Both the position numbers and the translations under genes were made by a program. DNA of 9,142 nucleotides from Magnetococcales bacterium (GTDB lineage Bacteria > Pseudomonadota > Magnetococcia > Magnetococcales > JADGCH01). The stretch is from positions 1 through 9,142 of the forward strand of contig JADGCM010000064.1 of NCBI GenBank assembly GCA_015228995.1, given 5' to 3'. The notes below the pieces were generated by a model. The model did no database searches, was not told the origin of the DNA, and saw only the letters and a list, made by a program, of their open reading frames with translations. Within the stretch, counting starts at the first letter, position 1, and each line of letters opens with the position of its first letter. Of this stretch, positions 7,201-9,142 are shown piece after piece.

Positions 7201-9142
7201 ATTGCCCGCAACCCCCCCTTTGCCGCTGATGGTCAAACCACCGGTTTGGTTAGTAATATTGTCACTGTTGGATTTGCCGCTATCATCAGTGGCGCTCAGA
7301 TCGAGGTTGGTTGGGATAAGGACAGGCACAACATCTGCCAGTAGCACCGAGACGCTACCGCTGTACCGGTTGGCAGTTGCGATATCTCGGCGGCCATCGT
7401 CGTTGAAGTCAGCACTGATAATAGATGCAGGACCACTGTCTCCAACACTATAGCTGACGGCAGTGGCGAAGCCTTCTGTTGCCTTACCCAGAAGTACCGA
7501 TACCTTGTTGTTGTACTGGTCAGAGCTCGCGATATCCCAGCGACCATCGCCGTTGAAATCGGTACTGATGATTGTCGTAGAGCTACTACCGACATCATAG
7601 CTGACCGGAGTGCCAAAGCCTTTTTCCTGACCTAGCAGCACCGATATTTTGTTACTGTATTGGCCACCACTTGCGATATCTGGGCGGCCATCACCGTTAA
7701 AATCAGCACTCGTAATTGAACAGGGGTAACTGCCAACACTATAGTTAACGGCAGCAGAAAAATCACCTGTGGCTTGACCGAGGAGCACTGAAACATCATT
7801 ACTGCCATTATTGGTACAAGCAATATCGACCCAACCATCGCCGTTGAAGTCGGCACTAGTAACTGATGAAGGGTAGGTACCAACGGTGTAGTTGGCAGCG
7901 GTGGCAAATCCCCCGGAAGCCAGGCCCAGCAATACCGAAACATTATTGCTGTACTGGTTAGCAGTGGCAATATCCCAGCGACCATCGCCGTTGAAATCGG
8001 CGCTAATAACTGATACTGGGCTGTTGCCTGTGGCGTAACTAGCGACAGTGGCAAATCCCCCGGAAGCTAGGCCCAACAACACCGAAACCCTATTGCTGTT
8101 CTGACTAACGCTGGCAATATCCCAGCGACCATCGCCGTTGAAGTCAGCGCTAGCAATTGAGTAAGGATAACTATCGACGCTATAGTTGACAGCGGGGGCA
8201 AAACCGCCCGATGCCTGACCCAACAACACCGAAACATTGTTGCTAGAATAGTTAGAACTGGCGATGTCCAAACGGCCATCACTGTTGAAATCGGCGCTGG
8301 TGATTGAATAAGGGTAACTGCCCACAGCGTGTTTGGTAGCCGTAGCAAAGCTGACAGAATCCGTCGATGCCGTCTTGACGACGACCATCAACGCCGTCGA
8401 AGCACTGCTGCTGTTGCCGACGGCGTCGGTTTGTATCGCCCTGATCGTATGGGTTCCAGACACCAAGCTGACGTCAGCACTCCATATCGTGCCAGAGATG
8501 CCTGCAGTTGTCAGTGCCTCGCCACTATCGATGATCCCATCGTTGTCCTTGTCATCAAATAGCACCAGACGACTACTGAGAACACCACCACCACCGCTGA
8601 TGGTCAAACCACTGGTTTGGTTAGTGATATGGTCACTGTTGGAAAAACCGCTATCATCCGCCGTGTCCAGACTGAGGTTGGTTAATATCTCTGGTGGTGT
8701 GGTCGTGGCTACCGTTATCGCCAACACCGTTGATACCGCACTCTTGTTACCGGCTATGTCGGTCTGCACCGCCTTGATGCTATGTGTCCCAGCCGCCAAG
8801 CTGATGTCGGTACTCCAGACTGTGCCGGTGACAGCAGCCGTTGCCAATGTCTCGTTACTATCGATGACACCGTTACCATCCTTATCTTCAAACAGCACCA
8901 CATTGGCGCCCGCTTCACCACTACTACCGTTGATGGTGAGACCGCTGCTCCGATTGGTGATGTTATCGATGTCAGAGACGCCGCTATCGTCGATAGCAGC
9001 TAGGTCAAGAGCGGTTGGTACCGCTGGTGCGGTGATGTCAATTATGCCACCAGATGATTGGGACGATAGACGGTAACTACCTGTTTGGAAGCTACTATAG
9101 GCTCTGACAGCCAAGAAATAGCCACCGCTAACGGCTGGTGTG
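4087..9142 (-). CDS. Giant Ig-like / FG-GAP repeat surface protein, partial
   Basis: The C-terminal ~1,684 residues of a very large, probably secreted or surface-attached protein. The frame is open through the window edge; the first possible start inside it (TTG at 9114) cuts through a domain, so the N terminus lies outside. Visible order: a fragment SGGYFLAVRAYSSFQTGSYRL resembling the end of a pre-peptidase C-terminal domain; two Bap-type Ig-like domains with the DDSG..DNIT....L.I.G...G..V.LF...W......G.H...A.QTD.AGN pattern; seven FG-GAP/VCBS repeats; a third Ig-like domain; one cadherin-like domain; eight more Ig-like domains; and a 48-residue tail. Acidic loops suggest calcium-dependent stiffening. 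Only two cysteines occur. No LPXTG motif, autotransporter barrel or RTX nonapeptides are seen in this part, so the export route (type I is usual for such proteins) cannot be proven. Adhesion or matrix binding is the likely role by family; there is no enzyme motif. Confidence 0.88.
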   Translation of the reverse strand, partial: TPAVSGGYFLAVRAYSSFQTGSYRLSSQSSGGIIDITAPAVPTALDLAAIDDSGVSDIDNITNRSSGLTINGSSGEAGANVVLFEDKDGNGVIDSNETLATAAVTGTVWSTDISLAAGTHSIKAVQTDIAGNKSAVSTVLAITVATTTPPEILTNLSLDTADDSGFSNSDHITNQTSGLTISGGGGVLSSRLVLFDDKDNDGIIDSGEALTTAGISGTIWSADVSLVSGTHTIRAIQTDAVGNSSSASTALMVVVKTASTDSVSFATATKHAVGSYPYSITSADFNSDGRLDIASSNYSSNNVSVLLGQASGGFAPAVNYSVDSYPYSIASADFNGDGRWDIASVSQNSNRVSVLLGLASGGFATVASYATGNSPVSVISADFNGDGRWDIATANQYSNNVSVLLGLASGGFATAANYTVGTYPSSVTSADFNGDGWVDIACTNNGSNDVSVLLGQATGDFSAAVNYSVGSYPCSITSADFNGDGRPDIASGGQYSNKISVLLGQEKGFGTPVSYDVGSSSTTIISTDFNGDGRWDIASSDQYNNKVSVLLGKATEGFATAVSYSVGDSGPASIISADFNDDGRRDIATANRYSGSVSVLLADVVPVLIPTNLDLSATDDSGKSNSDNITNQTGGLTISGKGGVAGNSLVLFDDKDGNGAIDSGEALATTAVTGTTWSADIRLTDGIHAVKAIQTDVAGNSGTASGALTIAITQSTNNVPTVIKSSKFGTEDTPVTFTATDFRSKFSDLDGDALTKVKITALPSSGTLKLSGAAVTTNQEIAASSLNNLTFVPAAGGTTSFQWQGYDGAAWSANTATVDLTITVPDNPRPTALALLATDDSGFIGDNITNKAASLTITGKGTAGAKVTLFDRDSVVKGGTAVVTAAGSWSIKATSLSKGSYSFTAQQTVDGTASSSSESLAVSVDITAPSAPTRLDLAEKDDLGLSPSDNVTRVTEGLIISGSGESGSTITLYDGKTKVVTAAIVVDDDGEWTTTLAPQSAGSHAITATQTDIAGNISKASSVLPLVVDTTAPIAPSGLDLVAADDSGTSNSDNITGYQSGLTIGGFGEKGARVILFEASPDQPLATATVGGDSKWTADISLDIGTHALSALQSDPAGNQSPTSEPLSVTIVASSLPLAPTGLALLATDDSGIVGDYITSKISGLNINGTGTPGAQITLFESGVTKAIGVAKADAVTGSWNIKGISLSSGLHPLTARQKVGNATSGDSEVLLVSIDTSTPAAPSGLQADGDLVSANTFASGAGLTVTGIGLDGATVTLFDDINKSGKIDFGEFLATAVVNNGVWTANTSLFGGSHAVKAIQTNVAGTSGSASTALAIAVRTPGDFDLDAASDTGTSKSDNITNKSSGLTLSGTAFSGGKSVTLFIDGERLDDVLTVTKGTWKVDLSLSPGSHAITAAQTDAAGDSSELSIPFMLVVDQEAPAAPTGITLSDGIELPNGGSIISKTVGLTVNGFGGDPGAKITLLEQGKTIGNAVADGDGKWSVTIAKISNGSHSVTAKQTDLAGNVGPASAALVFSIDSVVPKAPTSLKFSSSTNIISGKGEPGARLTLFNDGNGNNIINDGERIGDIIEVNTAGGWASAIITDSLPPGTYSDIKAIQTDLAGNVSKASGALGITVVAASLTRALQSYSSPLPPHPLAAYEAAFGWVSSGGDAMRDERTALLTG
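4393..4428 (-). other. Degenerate EF-hand-like loop in the last Ig domain
   Basis: The loop reads DGNGNNIINDGE. Positions 1, 3, 5, 9 and 12 carry D, N, N, N and E, and position 8 is Ile, as in an EF-hand loop, but the usual Gly at position 6 is Asn. Calcium binding is weaker or lost, or it may be structural only. Confidence 0.45.
5266..5301 (-). other. EF-hand-like calcium loop in an Ig domain
   Basis: The loop DINKSGKIDFGE fits the 12-residue EF-hand pattern: D1, N3, S5, G6, I8, D9, E12. It sits between two strands of an Ig-like domain immediately after VTLFD, the same place as in the N-terminal domains. This domain also lacks the usual DDSG..DNIT opening. Confidence 0.6.
6666..6995 (-). 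other. Cadherin-like domain of the giant protein
   Basis: About 110 residues beginning NVPTVIKSSKFGTEDTPVTFT and ending with TATVDLTITV. The order ED.P..F...DF...F.D.DGD.L..V.I..LP..GTL.L.G..V.....I....L..L.F.P......SF.W...DG..WS is that of the bacterial cadherin-like (tandem-95 type) repeats in large secreted proteins. DLDGD supplies a calcium-binding acidic cluster. It interrupts the Ig-like series and occurs only once here. Confidence 0.75.
6996..7328 (-). other. Ig-like domain directly after the propeller
   Basis: A Bap-type Ig-like domain opening TNLDLSATDDSGKSNSDNIT and closing QTDVAGNSGTASGALTIAI. At DNA and protein level it is much closer to the Ig-like domain on the other side of the FG-GAP block (about 8360-8700) than to any other domain, suggesting the two come from a recent duplication. 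Confidence 0.8.
7147..7182 (-). other. EF-hand-like calcium loop in an Ig domain
   Basis: The loop DKDGNGAIDSGE matches the canonical 12-residue EF-hand loop at every ligand position (D1, D3, N5, G6, I8, D9, E12). It lies after the LVLFD strand of the Ig-like domain that follows the FG-GAP block. Confidence 0.7.
7330..8357 (-). repeat. Seven FG-GAP/VCBS repeats (probable beta-propeller)
   Basis: Seven copies of the signature DFNxDGxxDIA occur at 49-residue spacing (147 bases; the DNA motif steps are 147, 147, 147, 147, 144 and 150). Each unit also has VSVLLGxAxGGFA and a Y.VG..P.S(I/V) strand. The variants of the acidic loop are NSDG, NGDG (five times) and NDDG, all able to bind calcium as in integrin-type FG-GAP repeats. 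Seven units is the number that closes an integrin-like beta-propeller, so this block probably folds as one ligand-binding head. Three copies share a 26-base identical stretch (7532-7557, 7970-7995, 8117-8142), showing recent expansion. Confidence 0.9.
8518..8553 (-). other. EF-hand-like calcium loop in an Ig domain
   Basis: The loop DKDNDGIIDSGE has all EF-hand loop positions (D1, D3, D5, G6, I8, D9, E12). It is inside the second Ig-like domain. Confidence 0.7.
8851..8886 (-). other. EF-hand-like calcium loop in an Ig domain
   Basis: The loop DKDGNGVIDSNE has all EF-hand loop positions (D1, D3, N5, G6, I8, D9, E12). It is inside the first visible Ig-like domain, after VVLFE. Confidence 0.7.
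9050..9142 (-). other. End of a possible pre-peptidase C-terminal-like domain
   Basis: The first visible residues of the giant protein read TPAVSGGYFLAVRAYSSF followed by QTGSYRLSSQ. The pattern G.Y.L.V.......GSY.L is the last pair of strands of PPC-type domains found in secreted proteins. Only about 30 residues are present, so the assignment is tentative. Confidence 0.4.

Larger units (their letters stand above)
8360..9045 (-). other. Two Ig-like domains before the propeller
   Basis: Two Bap-type Ig-like domains. The first starts DITAPAVPTALDLAAIDDSG and ends QTDIAGNKSAVSTVLAITV; the second starts LTNLSLDTADDSGFSNSDHIT and ends QTDAVGNSSSASTALMVVV. Both carry an EF-hand-like insert after the LFDDKD strand. 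A short linker (KTASTDS) leads into the first FG-GAP unit. Confidence 0.8.

Noticed and set aside
7296..8348. Minus-strand frames of 93-140 residues inside the propeller region.
   Set aside because: They are out-of-frame readings of the 147-base repeats; because the unit is a multiple of three, the alternative frame stays open. No independent start signals.
7330..8357. Regular repeats considered as a CRISPR array.
   Set aside because: The period is 147 bases, the whole unit is similar and it codes for FG-GAP motifs. There are no short repeats with unique spacers.
4298..9076. Many long plus-strand open frames opposite the giant gene (for example 4949-5617, 6809-7453, 8333-9076).
   Set aside because: They mirror the repeats of the minus-strand gene, are rich in Leu/Val/Pro/Ser low-complexity text, recur with the same repeated motifs and lack ribosome-binding sites. 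They are antisense shadows.
9112..9114. TTG at 9114 as the start of the giant protein.
   Set aside because: The frame continues upstream to the window edge with domain-like sequence (SGGYFLAV), and no signal peptide follows the TTG.

Overview
The window looks like Gram-negative, probably proteobacterial, chromosomal DNA of moderate GC. This is inferred from the gene families: a YajD-type HNH protein, a single-domain PilZ protein, a DUF420 membrane protein, an adenosine-kinase-like PfkB kinase and a giant repetitive surface-type protein. A gammaproteobacterium or a deeper proteobacterial lineage would both fit. No rRNA, tRNA, CRISPR array or insertion sequence was seen.

Layout. At the left edge is the 3' end of an unrecognised plus-strand gene (to 695). 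Everything else reads on the minus strand. In transcription order these are: the 3' part of a giant multidomain protein (right edge to 4087; at least 1,684 codons in the window, with its N terminus outside it); a 119-base spacer with two hairpins and a possible promoter; then five close-packed genes. Those five are an FkbM-like methyltransferase (3967-2960), a PfkB/adenosine-kinase-like kinase (2943-1948), a PilZ protein (1900-1523), a DUF420 membrane protein (1506-1093) and a YajD-family HNH protein (1096-692). The gaps are 16, 47, 16 and -4 bases, so one transcription unit is plausible. The last of these genes meets the plus-strand gene tail to tail, and the two share a CTAG stop in the loop of an inverted repeat.

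The giant protein is the most striking element. From N to C terminus it has the end of a possible pre-peptidase-C-like domain, two Bap-type Ig-like domains, seven FG-GAP/VCBS repeats (the number needed for a complete beta-propeller), a third Ig-like domain nearly identical to the second, a cadherin-like domain, eight more Ig-like domains and a short tail with no repeats. Calcium-binding loops are abundant: seven FG-GAP loops plus EF-hand-like loops in five Ig domains. It is most likely an exported adhesin or matrix protein.

How the genes relate is inference. A c-di-GMP sensor (PilZ) beside a large adhesin-like gene fits surface or biofilm biology, and the FkbM-like enzyme could modify a glycan or lipid. 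The kinase, DUF420 and HNH genes look like housekeeping functions and need not share that role. I found no convincing new multi-gene system. The best leads are the architecture and duplication history of the giant protein and the tail-to-tail stop hairpin.
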